The notes under the pieces are model-generated. The model saw only the letters and a list, made by a program, of their open reading frames with translations, had not been told where the DNA came from and did not search any database. A program made the translations under genes and the position numbers. 64,000 nucleotides of DNA from Psychrobium sp. MM17-31 (GTDB lineage: Bacteria; Pseudomonadota; Gammaproteobacteria; Enterobacterales; Psychrobiaceae), in assembly GCF_022347785.1 (NCBI RefSeq), contig NZ_JAKRGA010000004.1, positions 248,001 to 312,000 of the forward strand, given 5' to 3'. Shown one piece after another: positions 27,842 to 38,140 of this stretch. The stretch's first letter is position 1; each line of letters starts with the position of its first letter.

Positions 27842-29199
27842 CTATAGGCCAGCGTAGCTGTCCCTAAGAACGCGAATATACCAACCACATCGGTGATAGT
27901 GGTAAGTACTACACCACCTGCCAGTGCGGGGTCTATTTTTAGACGTTTGAGAGTCAGTGGTATGAGCACACCAGATAAACCTGCCGCCGTCATATTAGCG
28001 AGCATGGCGAAGGCTATTACTAGGCTCAATTTGAGATCTTGTTGCCACAAACCGACAACCGCGGCGAGAATAGCTGCCCACAGCAAACCGTTTAACGCAC
28101 CAATCGCCAATTCTTTACCGATCAACCAGCGCTTATTACGATCGCCAATGTGGCCCAATGCCATACCACGAATGATTAGAGTTAGGGTTTGATTTCCGGC
28201 AATACCACCCATGCTTGGTACTAACGTATTGAGAATGGCGAGAATAGCCATTTGCGCTAGTATTGGCTCGAATAAACTACTTACAGCAACAGCTAGCAGC
28301 GCTGTTAACAAGTTAATACCCAACCATACAGAGCGCTTGCGAGTACTTTTAACTACTGGCGCAAAAGTATCTTCTTCATCGTCTAGACCCGCCATACTCA
28401 TCATCGAGTGTTCGGCTTCTTCACGGATAATATCAACCACATCATCGATAGTGATACGGCCTAGTAGCTTGCCGTCGGCATCAATAACCGGCGCTGATAA
28501 CCAGTCGTGACGCTCGAATTGCTGTGCCACTTCGGTTTCATCCATGGTAGCTGGGATTGCTTCGATGGTGCGATCCATCACCTGCGCGACCGTCATAATT
28601 GGATTGGTAGTAATCAAAGTTGACAGGGTAACACCACCGAGAAGCTTATCTTCTTTGTTTACCACATACAGCATATCCGTCGCTTCAGGCAGCTCGCCTT
28701 TGAGACGTAAGTAACGCATCACCACATCGAGATTTACATCTGGGCGTAAGGTGACGGTATCGGTATTCATGATACTGCCAGCGGTATCTTCTTCATACGC
28801 CATCGCAGCTTCAACACGGCTGCGATCTTGAGCGTCCATCGCCCCTAGAACTTGACGATAAACACTATCGGGAAGTGTGCGTAATACGTCGGTAAGATCG
28901 TCGGTATCCATGCCCTCGGTTGCGGCAGCAACTTGGTGGGCTTGCATCTGCTTAACAATACTTTTTTGAACGTCTTCAGAGAGTTCTTCGAGGATATCAC
29001 CTTGATCGTCATGATCGACTAGCTGCCACAATACTTGGCGGCTTTTATAGGGGCTTGATTCAAGTAGTAGCGCGACATCACAGGCTGGCATATCCATCAA
29101 TATTTGCCGAACGTGCACGAACATGCCGCTATTGAGGGCATTTTGAAGCTCGTCGAACTTTTTGTTCGAGAAATCTTGTTCGATGACTGTTTCTGGCAT
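27838..29199 (-). CDS. mgtE: Magnesium transporter MgtE
   Basis: A 453-residue Mg2+ channel. Order: acidic N-domain of superhelical repeats (about 10-130; GDILEELSEDVQKSIVKQM, DLTDVLRTLPDSVYRQVL); two CBS domains (about 135-250; VMDRTIEAIPATMDETEV, GRITIDDVVDIIREEAEHS); a connecting helix; then five transmembrane helices (about 285-450) including NTLVPSMGGIAGNQTLTLIIRGMALG, the Mg-site region. The Asp in the last helices (TTITDVVGIFAFLG) is the conserved pore ligand. It follows rapZ in the same direction, 182 bases downstream. No M-box riboswitch was recognised in that gap. Confidence 0.93.
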   Translation of the reverse strand: MPETVIEQDFSNKKFDELQNALNSGMFVHVRQILMDMPACDVALLLESSPYKSRQVLWQLVDHDDQGDILEELSEDVQKSIVKQMQAHQVAAATEGMDTDDLTDVLRTLPDSVYRQVLGAMDAQDRSRVEAAMAYEEDTAGSIMNTDTVTLRPDVNLDVVMRYLRLKGELPEATDMLYVVNKEDKLLGGVTLSTLITTNPIMTVAQVMDRTIEAIPATMDETEVAQQFERHDWLSAPVIDADGKLLGRITIDDVVDIIREEAEHSMMSMAGLDDEEDTFAPVVKSTRKRSVWLGINLLTALLAVAVSSLFEPILAQMAILAILNTLVPSMGGIAGNQTLTLIIRGMALGHIGDRNKRWLIGKELAIGALNGLLWAAILAAVVGLWQQDLKLSLVIAFAMLANMTAAGLSGVLIPLTLKRLKIDPALAGGVVLTTITDVVGIFAFLGTATLAYS

Positions 29200-29381
29200 A
29201 ACTACAGTACTTTTATTGATGAAGGGTTAATGCCAATCTAACCGCGTTAGCACACTGTTAATTACTGCGATTGGCTAATTGAAACTACTACAAAATCGAT
29301 TGATTTGTATAGCAATAAATACTACCCGATGTTTGAATTATTTTCAGCTACTAAATGCTGGTTTTGCCAATTTACATCAAA

Positions 29382-30251
29382 TTAGTTTGAAACTTTGATC
29401 AATCCCTTGCGCACCATTTCACGGTGGTGGATCTGAATGTTATGGCGTTGCTCAGAGAAGTTCTTCGCTAGCTTTTGCGCTAAATAAACACTGCGGTGTT
29501 GTCCGCCAGTACAACCGATAGCGACAGTGACATAGCTGCGGTTATTGCGTTCTAACTCTGGTAACCAATCGGTAATAAATTCAGTAATTTGATTTTCGAG
29601 TTTGTTTACTAGCGGCTCGCTTTCCAAATATTCCTGCACTGGACGGTCGAGTCCCGTTAGCGGTCGCAACTCAGGTTCCCAATGTGGGTTTGGTAAAAAG
29701 CGTACGTCAAATACATAGTCGACATCACGGGGTAAACCGTGTTTAAAGCCAAATGATTCAAACACTAGAACCAGTTCACTGCTGCGAGTGCCTAGCAGGC
29801 GCTTTTTAATCAGGTCACTGAGCTGATAAATAGTGAGATCGCCAGTTTCGATTTTTAGATCTGCGGCGGCGGCCAAGGGTTCTAACATCTCTTTTTCAGC
29901 TTTTACAGCTTCGGTGAGGGTTAAACATTGCTGAGTCAGAGGATGTAAACGACGTGTTTCGCTGTAGCGTTTAATGAGCATGGTGCTCGACGCATCCAGA
30001 AACAGGATTTCTAATTCACAGTATTGCTTTAACGATTCAAGTAACTCGTTTAGCTCTTCGGTTGAATTAGGAATATTGCGAATATCGAGACTCACCGCAA
30101 CAGGTTGGTCCGAATCCTCGGTATTCTTGATAAAGGGAATTAACAGATTAATCGGTAAATTATCGACACAGTAGTAGCCAATGTCTTCCAAGACGCGTAA
30201 AGCGACGCTTTTCCCTGCGCCTGATGTACCACTAATAATCGTTAGTTTCAC
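29382..30251 (-). CDS. rapZ: RNase adaptor RapZ
   Basis: A 289-residue nucleotide-binding protein that in enterobacteria delivers the GlmZ RNA to RNase E and so controls glmS and cell-wall amino-sugar synthesis. The P-loop is SGTSGAGKSVALRVLEDIGYYCVDNLP near the start; SLDIRN, FLDASSTMLIKRYSETRRLHPL and the C-terminal IGCTGGQHRSVYLAQKL are conserved blocks. I start at the GTG at 30251, seven bases after AGGAAA; longer reading to 30275 begins with a non-standard codon. Usual partners rpoN, hpf, ptsN and npr are absent on this side; mgtE follows. Confidence 0.92.
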   Translation of the reverse strand: MKLTIISGTSGAGKSVALRVLEDIGYYCVDNLPINLLIPFIKNTEDSDQPVAVSLDIRNIPNSTEELNELLESLKQYCELEILFLDASSTMLIKRYSETRRLHPLTQQCLTLTEAVKAEKEMLEPLAAAADLKIETGDLTIYQLSDLIKKRLLGTRSSELVLVFESFGFKHGLPRDVDYVFDVRFLPNPHWEPELRPLTGLDRPVQEYLESEPLVNKLENQITEFITDWLPELERNNRSYVTVAIGCTGGQHRSVYLAQKLAKNFSEQRHNIQIHHREMVRKGLIKVSN

Positions 30252-30437
30252 TGTATTTCCTGTCTTAAAAATCAATTAACTCATTCATTTTAGAAGTTAA
30301 TTTTTGTTTTGCAATCAAATGTTAGTCGTAAAATATACCGACTATATGTTTCGAAATTATGTCGAGTGACGGAAAATCGTCGAACGTTAGTTATTTTGAC
30401 ACTAAGTGTGGTTAAAAAACGCTAAAAGTCTTGAACA

Positions 30438-32735
30438 TTATTCGACGAAAAAATTTACTTTATCCAATTGTCCTTGCATCGACAATGCAATTAATTGGTA
30501 ACTTCCCTGATTTTTAACGATTAACTCGTTACTTTTATCGATTAACACGCCATTTAAGAACCAGAAAATTTGCTGTGTTTTTTGATTGGTAAGCAAAGGT
30601 AAGTGCAGAGCTTTAGCTTTTATCCGTATAAAATGACTTCCGGGTTTTATGGAGGTGATGATTAGTGGTTGTAGTGATTGTTGCTCAGGCGGACATTGAC
30701 TACTGAGTCGCGGAAATCGTTGCTGATTTCGCAATTTGGAGGCCACCCAAGGATCAAGTGCTGGTGGCCATAAAGCGATTGTTTGTGCCTTTGCATCCTC
30801 GCTGGCACATAACAAATTGGCGCGTGTGCCGTCGGGCTCCAGATAGTAATTGTGTTGTAAGCGACTACTAAAATCAGGGCTTATACTCGCCAATGTACTT
30901 GGTGCTTGGTTATCAACTAGCCAAGCCTCTTTTAATTCTAGACAGTTTTCACTGGTTGATTCGCTAGCGAGTTTACCACTTGGCCAGCAGATCTTTTGTT
31001 GGCTAACGTTTGGTGGCCGTTGTGGCTGATAAGTATCATTAAGCTGATTGGCAGTTTGTAAAAACAATGGCAGCGCGTGATTGTTACCTGTGTTGTTGGC
31101 AACACTAACAGCATCGGCGCGGCCTATCCATACGCCGATAATGTAGCGTCCGGAAAAGCCAATGACCCAAGCATCGCGAAAATCGTAGCTGGTGCCAGTC
31201 TTCCAACCTATATTTGTGTTTTGATGTGCTGATAAATGCTCGCTCAATCGCCCTGGTTGTTGCTGTTGGCGCAGAATATTTTGAATTATCCATGCGCTTT
31301 GCGGCTCTAGTAAGAATCGCGGTGCTAACGGAGTGTCTTTGCGGTAACGCGGCGCAATTGCTTGCCCTTGGTTGATAAGGGCTGAGTAGGCAGAAACTAA
31401 TGATTCGAGCTTGACGCCAACACCACCTAAGACGAGCGCTTTATTGGCACTCGCATAGCGTGGCCACCGCAGTTGTAATCCCGCATTGTTTAATCGGGCA
31501 CTAAGTGCCTCACTAGCGCCGTAGTTTAATACTTGTAATACGGGTAAGTTGAGGCTGCGTAGCAAGGCGTCACTGGTGGAGACAGGCCCCGAATAACCGC
31601 CACTAAAATTGTGTGGCCGATAATCGCCTTTGATAATTGGCGTGTCGTGTAATAGAGATTGCTCGTGAATTAGACCGTTCTCAATGGCGTCGCCATAGAC
31701 AAATGGCTTAAGTGTAGAGCCTGGTGAGCGAACCGCCTTGATCATATCAACATGGCCATAACGCTCATTATCACTAAAATCACCTGAGCCAAGGTAGGCT
31801 TTTACTTCGCCATTTAAACCATCCATCACTAAAACGGCAGCAGATGTCTTTGCGGGCAGACGGTGTAAGTAATCTTTGACTTGGTATTCTAATTGTTCTT
31901 GTAAGTTGCCATCGATAAAGGTGGCGATATCAGTCGCTAGATCTGACGGTTTAGTTGCTGATTTTAAACGACGGCTTAGCAGTGGCGCGATATTTGGTTG
32001 TGCAAAATAATCGGCGTAAATGGGATCGGCTTTTAAGGTATCGACTAGGCTACGAGGCCATTGCTGATAAGTCACCATGCGTTCTAGCAGTTTGTTACGT
32101 GCTTGTAGTGCTCGCTTAGGATAACGATCGGGGCGATAACGGCTAGGAGACTGTGGTAATACAGCGAGCAGCGCCGCTTCGTTGTGAGTTAGTTGCGATG
32201 CTGGCTTATCGAAATAAACGTAACTAGCGGCTTGAACACCTTCAATTGGGCCGCCAAAAGGCGCGATATTGAGATAAATCTCAAGAATTTGCGCTTTACT
32301 AAAATGCCATTCTAATTGCAGCGCGCGCAACATTTGATAAAGCTTACCGTTGATAGAACGCTTGTTAGGGTGGAGTAAACGCGCCACCTGCATGGTGATG
32401 GTTGAACCGCCAGAAATTGCTTTGCCGTGATAAATAGCTTGGCCAACCGCGCGTATCATCGCAAGGGGGTTTACGCCGGGGTGTTGGTAAAAGTGACGAT
32501 CTTCATAGGTAAATAGCGCCTGCAAATAGTGAGGACTAACATCTTCGACTTTTACGCGATAGCGCCAAATGCCTTGTGCATTGGCAAAAGCACGCAGTGG
32601 TCGGCCATCACTATCGCTAACCACTACTGCGCCATCGTTGAGTTTAGATAAATCCAATGGCGCTAATTTATCGGCGATGGTCAGTGACAGTGCCACTGTT
32701 ACCATCGCCGCGATAGCGCCTTGCCACCAACGCAT
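30438..32735 (-). CDS. pbpC: Penicillin-binding protein 1C
   Basis: A 765-residue bifunctional peptidoglycan synthase anchored by an N-terminal helix. The glycosyltransferase domain (about 40-230) has YEDRHFYQHPGVN with the catalytic Glu, SGGSTITMQVARLL and LEIYLNIAPFGG. The transpeptidase domain (about 285-560) has SPGSTLKPF (Ser/Lys), a SLN motif in LLRSLNLPVLQ and GWKTGTS. A C-terminal BiPBP_C domain follows (about 650-765). The ATG shares one base with the stop of yfhM (TAATG), reproducing the conserved yfhM-pbpC pair, in which the macroglobulin is thought to guard the periplasm while PbpC repairs the wall. All catalytic motifs are intact. Confidence 0.94.
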   Translation of the reverse strand: MRWWQGAIAAMVTVALSLTIADKLAPLDLSKLNDGAVVVSDSDGRPLRAFANAQGIWRYRVKVEDVSPHYLQALFTYEDRHFYQHPGVNPLAMIRAVGQAIYHGKAISGGSTITMQVARLLHPNKRSINGKLYQMLRALQLEWHFSKAQILEIYLNIAPFGGPIEGVQAASYVYFDKPASQLTHNEAALLAVLPQSPSRYRPDRYPKRALQARNKLLERMVTYQQWPRSLVDTLKADPIYADYFAQPNIAPLLSRRLKSATKPSDLATDIATFIDGNLQEQLEYQVKDYLHRLPAKTSAAVLVMDGLNGEVKAYLGSGDFSDNERYGHVDMIKAVRSPGSTLKPFVYGDAIENGLIHEQSLLHDTPIIKGDYRPHNFSGGYSGPVSTSDALLRSLNLPVLQVLNYGASEALSARLNNAGLQLRWPRYASANKALVLGGVGVKLESLVSAYSALINQGQAIAPRYRKDTPLAPRFLLEPQSAWIIQNILRQQQQPGRLSEHLSAHQNTNIGWKTGTSYDFRDAWVIGFSGRYIIGVWIGRADAVSVANNTGNNHALPLFLQTANQLNDTYQPQRPPNVSQQKICWPSGKLASESTSENCLELKEAWLVDNQAPSTLASISPDFSSRLQHNYYLEPDGTRANLLCASEDAKAQTIALWPPALDPWVASKLRNQQRFPRLSSQCPPEQQSLQPLIITSIKPGSHFIRIKAKALHLPLLTNQKTQQIFWFLNGVLIDKSNELIVKNQGSYQLIALSMQGQLDKVNFFVE

Positions 32736-35700
32736 TATTTGACGCGAATGTTCGCGCTGTTTTTGCCAACGGCGTTAACGCCTTCGAGGTACATGGCTTC
32801 TGCCATCACAGGTGGATGTTTGAAAATACCCGGTGTGACAGCTTGTACACGGTAAAACAGCTGGGTTTCGTTGTAAGAGTTAATAGAAATAGAGGCAATA
32901 AAGCGATCGTCTAAATTTCCCTGATAGTCAATGTTATAACGATTAATGTGATCGGTAATTCGACGGCCATCGATCATAAGATCAGTTAAACCAGCACTGG
33001 CATCAAAGTCGCTATTTTCTATTTCGAAACCTGCTGGCAGAAGGTCCACCACCATAATATCTTTGATATTGTCTTTATGGCTACGAGCGCGAATACGGAC
33101 GATAAATTGCTCGCCACTCTGCACATTATCAATATCAATCGCACGCCCTTGCATATCGTAATAATCACGGCGGATACTCATGCCATTGGAAGCGCGATCT
33201 GGGGCAGTTTTTGGGTAGCCCTGTGAAATTTGATCGACAAACAATAGTTGATCAGAGGTATTCGTCAGCAGGCTGCTGTTAATCGCTGAACCATCGACGC
33301 GATAAAACGCGCGTCCTTGATCTGGGCCATTAAACTCGCTGTCACCGACGATAAGCTGATAGTTAAATTCATCACCAAAGTGTTGCGCTAACTGAGCGTC
33401 AGCAAGTACTAAAGCGAGGCGCTCTTGGGTGCTAAACCATTGTCTATTCTGTTTATCTTGCCATAGACTAAATGCAAGTTTTTGCGCCCATTGGCTATCG
33501 AGGTTGTGTTTCAGCAACAAGTTAATGATTAGCCCTTTATCGCGAATAACTGACGCGTAAGTACCGTTATAAACGCGTTGATAAGCCGTAGATTTTGCTT
33601 GTTTTAGCAGAGTTTTCGCGCTCTTTTTGTCACCCATTAGTTCAAAGGCGACCGCCAGCTGTACTAATGCTAGAGGCGATTTGCTGTCATTAGTGTTTTT
33701 CATCAATTGACGCATATGGCTTTGATTAGCACGCGATAGCGACGCTAATACCATAGCGGCATAGGAACGAGTGGCAAAGCGATAGTCTTCCATATCACCG
33801 TAACCGCTAAAATTACCGCGTCTTAGGTAGTAAGCAATGCGTTTAAGCAGTTTTTCTAATTGCGCATCTGGCACGAATACACCATTCTCTTGTGCCGCTA
33901 GCAACACCTGAGCGCCATAGACACTAAGCCAAGGTGCTTCTCGGTCGTTACCGCCCCAGAGGCTTAAACCACCGTTATAGGTTTGCATACTTAGAATGCG
34001 CGCAACGCCTTTATTGATAAGCTCATTGCGATCGATGTTAACTAGCTCTTTTTGCAACTCTTGTTGTGTTTTAGGTGCTAGTGCTAGCCACGGATAGAGG
34101 CGGCTACTTGTTTGCTCAAGACAGCCTAGCGGGAACTGATAAAGCTTGCTCACTTGATCGCTCAGATCAAATTGCGGCCTAGTGGCAATGCTAATGCTTG
34201 ATTGGATATCAGGCAACCAACCACGGGTATTTGGCGCAAAAGAAAACTGCGCTTTAGGTGATAGCGTTTTACTCTCGCTGCGACGTTGTGCCGGATAAGG
34301 ATGGCGCACGCTTAAATGCCATTGGCGCTGCGTGTTGTATGAATCGCCCTTGATATTAAGCGATATTGGCGCTTTATCATGCGGTTTGGTTGGCGCAGCG
34401 CTCAGCTTGATACTATCACTTTGTTTCGGTGCTAACTCGATGGCTTTATTGACGTCAATACCAAGCTCTGGTGCGCTGATTGACACAGCAAGTGATTGCA
34501 CAATATCAGTGGTGTTAGTGAGATCGACCGACAAGGTTGCGCTATCGCCAATGGCTAGGAAACGCGGCATATTTATTTGCGTAACCACATCATCGGCAAT
34601 GGTCATGGTTTGTTCATCGCTGGCGAACTTATCCTCGCTATAGGCGATGGCAAATAAGCGTAAGCGGCCATTGAAATACGGTACGGGAACATCAAAGCTC
34701 GCTTGGCCATTTTCGACTAATTGCGGCGCAGATAAATACGAAACAATTTGGACATGAGCACTGGCTTGTTGGCCGCCGCGATCCATTTCGGCGCCGCCGC
34801 CCCACAGAATATCTGCTTTGGCAAAATCATTGGGGGCGATTATTGCGCTAAGGTTGTCTTTGATTTCGATGTCATAACGACGCTTGGCAAAGAAGTGGGC
34901 AAAAGGATCTGGCGTTTTAAATTGATGAAGATTTAACACACCTACATCTACCGCCGCCAGCACAACATGGGTTGCTTGCGCTGCATTATCGACAGCTACC
35001 GTCACTTGCGCAGTGGTGTTTGGTTTGATTTTCTCTGGCGCATTGATAGAGAGTTTTAGTTTTCTATTCGCGCGATTTAGCGGTACGTGAGTGATTCCCA
35101 ATGCGCGTTTAATGCCTGCATCTTTGCTCATTGGCGCTATAAGATAGGCTGTTAAATACACATCGTGTCGTTGCCAATCTTCAATAGGAACTTGCAGTTG
35201 GTTTTGTCCTTCTTGCAGACTAACTTGTTGTTGCCACAACACATCATCAGCCTCTAAACGCAACCATGCTTGCCCCGCATATGGCGAGTCGATGTTAACT
35301 AGTGCTGTTTCGCCAGCGCTATACGAGGCTTGATTGAGTGCTAAGTCAATTTGATCGGGACGGACACTGCCATTGTTTTGTTGTGACCAGCGCCAATACC
35401 AATCCTCACCGGCATTGAAAAATAGACGGGCAATTTGCTTGTCGGAATTGGATTTTACGATTAACTCATATTCTCCCCATTCAACGGGCACCGAGATAGC
35501 AAGTGGTTTATCTGCGGTTAGCGTTAGGTTGTCTTGCCATACTGGGTAGACACTTTCTCGTTTGTGACGCTGCCAACCTTCTTGACGGCTGTGCTCCCAG
35601 TAGTATTCCTTGTGATGGCGGAACAGGCTAACAAAGACTTCATCGTTTGCTAATGTGCCGCTGATATCACTGCGTACCAGTTCAAAATTCACTTGTGTTT

Positions 35701-37561
35701 CGCTGTCGCTGGTTAGATCGTCGAAATGTGGTTTTATGCCCAACATTTCACGGTGCGGCCACCATAAACGTTGGAATCCCTTGCTGACTTTACGGCCACT
35801 ATTCTCATACAGATAGGCATAGCCATTGAGGGTGAGCGCTTGATTATATTTGTGCCACGTATCCTCAAGCATTAGCGTGCCTTTACCCGCTTGATCAAGA
35901 GTAATAATGTTAAGCTCATTGCTGGCGAGGGTGCCTTGTTGCTTATGCTCTCCGAAATAGAAATTTGGTAAGTTGGCAACCGCTTGGTCAGTGGTCTTTA
36001 GTTGCAATAGTCCATCAACTTTATGTTCGCTAGCCGGCGCGCCATAGAGGAATAAGCCGGTTAATGGTTGCTTGGCATTGCCAGCGCGAGTTAATGGCGC
36101 GGCATCTGCTGGCAGCTTAATTTCAAGGCGTTGCGGCATAAAGTCTTCAACGCTAAATTGATGATTAAACTGCTGGCTCGCTAAATTGAATTTCAGTTGA
36201 TAGTGGCCTGTTAGTGCATCGGGAGCGATGGCGAAATCAAACTGATATAAGCCATCTTTTGGCGATAATAGGCGGGTTTTTAGAATATTGCCGTTGGGAT
36301 CTTGCAGCTTAGCTTCAATTGGCATGGCGCTAACGCCGCGTCCGTCTTGATCTTTAAGGAGCCCATAATAAGTCACCGAATCGCCGCGGCGATAAAGATC
36401 GCGGGCGCCGAATACGAAAAGCTCTAACGCGCTGTTTTCAGTGCCTGCAATGGCGAAATCACTTAAATTAAGCGGTTGCTGGCGACGGGTGTTAATGACG
36501 CTAAAATCATCGCCACGAGTCAAAGTGATGAAAGCTAGGCTTTCGTTCTTTTTGATTTTAGTTTGCCCTAACGCATCGGTGGTTTGGATCTTACTCATGG
36601 TTTGGTATTGAGAGCCAAAGGCTTGCACCTTAACACCTGCGGCAGGCAAGGCGGTGTTTTGCTCTGCAACTGTCACCAAGAAATAATCACTGTATTCACG
36701 TACTTCATGGGTTAATTCGCTAATGGTAAAGCGGGCGATTTGATAAGATTCGTAATCATTTGGCGTGCGTAATACGGCGAAATAAAGGCCGGGCTCTTTT
36801 AATGCATCAATGTGATTGGTTGCCAGAACGCGTTCAATTCGCTGATTTTTTTGTGCCTTGGTATCGTATTTTTGGGTGCTTACCAATTCGCCGTCTTTGG
36901 CGAGGCGCTCAACTGACCATGAATATATGCTGCTAGTGCTGTTGTAAGACAGGAGATCGGCATAATTGGCGCCTTTAACACGATAAAAATTAACTTCCAC
37001 CCACGGTTGGTTAATCACCATTACTGGCAAACCGTCGCTAAATTGTGGATTTAATACTGAACCGCGCTGGGTGAAAGAGGCTGTTGGCGTCAGGTGTGGG
37101 CTAGTGAATGTTTTCTTATGAAATTCTGAAACCGCTGTATTATCAGTGCTTTTTAGTGAGCGATCGACCACGATGTTATATTTGGAATCAGGCTTGATAT
37201 TCACGTAATACGCATTAATACCTTCATCGTCTAATTGCCATGCTTTAGGGAGATAACCACTATTATCACTTAAGGTGATCGCCTGATTAATATCTTGGCT
37301 ACGGTTTACTGGCTTACTAAACATCACCCAAGCCGCTGGCAGTCCATTGAACTCGCGATAGCCACTATTGACCACAGAGAACTCTTTGATTTTGCTGTAA
37401 TCCTTTTTAACTTTTGCTGGCGCACTTGATGTCGCTGGAGACTGTGTTGTGGTTTGCTGGGCGTTAGATGTAGTCTTGTCTTTAGCTTCGTTTTTGTCGC
37501 CACAAGCGGTTAATTGAAAGGTTAAAAGCAAGATAATGAGCAGCGTTAATTTCCGTGTCAT
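32735..37561 (-). CDS. yfhM: Bacterial alpha-2-macroglobulin lipoprotein
   Basis: A 1608-residue periplasmic lipoprotein (LTAC, lipid Cys20) of the E. coli YfhM type. MG-type beta-sandwich domains fill about 60-1100, including the MG2/A2M_N block KPVNRSQDINQAI, YRRGDSVTYYGLLKD and the A2M block VNLHQFKTPDPFAHFFAKRRYDIE. The thioester motif CLEQ is at Cys1147-Gln1150 in PLGCLEQTSSRLYPW, so the protease-trapping chemistry should be functional. The thioester domain helices follow, and a final receptor-binding-like domain holds FRVDGSAINSSL-type and PPVMAEAMYLEGV segments. Bacterial homologues inhibit invading proteases. It is immediately upstream of pbpC and translationally coupled to it. Confidence 0.94.
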   Translation of the reverse strand: MTRKLTLLIILLLTFQLTACGDKNEAKDKTTSNAQQTTTQSPATSSAPAKVKKDYSKIKEFSVVNSGYREFNGLPAAWVMFSKPVNRSQDINQAITLSDNSGYLPKAWQLDDEGINAYYVNIKPDSKYNIVVDRSLKSTDNTAVSEFHKKTFTSPHLTPTASFTQRGSVLNPQFSDGLPVMVINQPWVEVNFYRVKGANYADLLSYNSTSSIYSWSVERLAKDGELVSTQKYDTKAQKNQRIERVLATNHIDALKEPGLYFAVLRTPNDYESYQIARFTISELTHEVREYSDYFLVTVAEQNTALPAAGVKVQAFGSQYQTMSKIQTTDALGQTKIKKNESLAFITLTRGDDFSVINTRRQQPLNLSDFAIAGTENSALELFVFGARDLYRRGDSVTYYGLLKDQDGRGVSAMPIEAKLQDPNGNILKTRLLSPKDGLYQFDFAIAPDALTGHYQLKFNLASQQFNHQFSVEDFMPQRLEIKLPADAAPLTRAGNAKQPLTGLFLYGAPASEHKVDGLLQLKTTDQAVANLPNFYFGEHKQQGTLASNELNIITLDQAGKGTLMLEDTWHKYNQALTLNGYAYLYENSGRKVSKGFQRLWWPHREMLGIKPHFDDLTSDSETQVNFELVRSDISGTLANDEVFVSLFRHHKEYYWEHSRQEGWQRHKRESVYPVWQDNLTLTADKPLAISVPVEWGEYELIVKSNSDKQIARLFFNAGEDWYWRWSQQNNGSVRPDQIDLALNQASYSAGETALVNIDSPYAGQAWLRLEADDVLWQQQVSLQEGQNQLQVPIEDWQRHDVYLTAYLIAPMSKDAGIKRALGITHVPLNRANRKLKLSINAPEKIKPNTTAQVTVAVDNAAQATHVVLAAVDVGVLNLHQFKTPDPFAHFFAKRRYDIEIKDNLSAIIAPNDFAKADILWGGGAEMDRGGQQASAHVQIVSYLSAPQLVENGQASFDVPVPYFNGRLRLFAIAYSEDKFASDEQTMTIADDVVTQINMPRFLAIGDSATLSVDLTNTTDIVQSLAVSISAPELGIDVNKAIELAPKQSDSIKLSAAPTKPHDKAPISLNIKGDSYNTQRQWHLSVRHPYPAQRRSESKTLSPKAQFSFAPNTRGWLPDIQSSISIATRPQFDLSDQVSKLYQFPLGCLEQTSSRLYPWLALAPKTQQELQKELVNIDRNELINKGVARILSMQTYNGGLSLWGGNDREAPWLSVYGAQVLLAAQENGVFVPDAQLEKLLKRIAYYLRRGNFSGYGDMEDYRFATRSYAAMVLASLSRANQSHMRQLMKNTNDSKSPLALVQLAVAFELMGDKKSAKTLLKQAKSTAYQRVYNGTYASVIRDKGLIINLLLKHNLDSQWAQKLAFSLWQDKQNRQWFSTQERLALVLADAQLAQHFGDEFNYQLIVGDSEFNGPDQGRAFYRVDGSAINSSLLTNTSDQLLFVDQISQGYPKTAPDRASNGMSIRRDYYDMQGRAIDIDNVQSGEQFIVRIRARSHKDNIKDIMVVDLLPAGFEIENSDFDASAGLTDLMIDGRRITDHINRYNIDYQGNLDDRFIASISINSYNETQLFYRVQAVTPGIFKHPPVMAEAMYLEGVNAVGKNSANIRVK

Positions 37562-37636
37562 GACTGTTCCGTCTGTTTATGTGGCAAGGTGGTTTGCACA
37601 CTATAATTTTGTGTTTCTGAATTGGGTGTGAATCAA

Positions 37637-37659
37637 AACAACGCCTTGTTGGCGTTGTT
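37637..37659 (-). terminator. Hairpin between ABM operon and yfhM
   Basis: AACAACGCC (37637-37645) and GGCGTTGTT (37651-37659) form a perfect 9-bp stem with a 5-base loop; on the minus strand it is followed by UUUUG. It lies about 180 bases after the end of the ABM monooxygenase gene and 75 bases before yfhM, so it may end the former operon. Confidence 0.5.
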
Positions 37660-37836
37660 GATGTCACGGCAAGAGCATTATAATTTAGATTTCGATGCAT
37701 CCTACGCAAATACGCCGTGAAAACATCCTTGTTGGCTCAATTTTTCATCCTTGAAAAATAAAATTTGCTCCATATACATCAAAATCTATCCCCTTATAGC
37801 GTTAATCTTTAAAACGCTCTCGCCGTGTTATTGATA

Positions 37837-38124
37837 TTAAGTTAATGCAATGTAGCCTGCACCGCTTGGTGGCGCGCCAAACAAGATCATGGCGGCTTGC
37901 ATTTCTTCGCTGGGAAAATTAGCTAACGAGCGTTGATGATCTTCCACACTGCGCCATTTCTCGATGACGGCAAATTTGTGCTCGTTGTCTGATTGACGCA
38001 ATACTTCGCAACCTAAATTACCATCACAACCGCTAATATAAGGGACTAATGACGCTAGAAAAGCGGCTAGCTCGTCAGCTTTATCATTGGCAGCGGTAAA
38101 GTGATTAATCCTTGTAATAGACAT
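37837..38124 (-). CDS. Antibiotic biosynthesis monooxygenase (ABM) domain protein
   Basis: A 95-residue ferredoxin-like-fold protein. SITRINHFTAANDKADELAAFLASL, the HKFAVIEKWRSVEDHQRSL core and an Ala/Ser-rich C-terminus match the ABM/YgiN-type monooxygenase family, which includes quinol monooxygenases and heme-degrading enzymes. The ATG at 38124 is preceded by CAGGGAA; an in-frame extension of 31 residues upstream overlaps slyX and looks spurious. It is the last gene of a WD40-slyX-ABM unit. No specific substrate can be assigned. Confidence 0.8.
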   Translation of the reverse strand: MSITRINHFTAANDKADELAAFLASLVPYISGCDGNLGCEVLRQSDNEHKFAVIEKWRSVEDHQRSLANFPSEEMQAAMILFGAPPSGAGYIALT

Positions 38125-38140
38125 TGTTGTTCCCTGTGAA

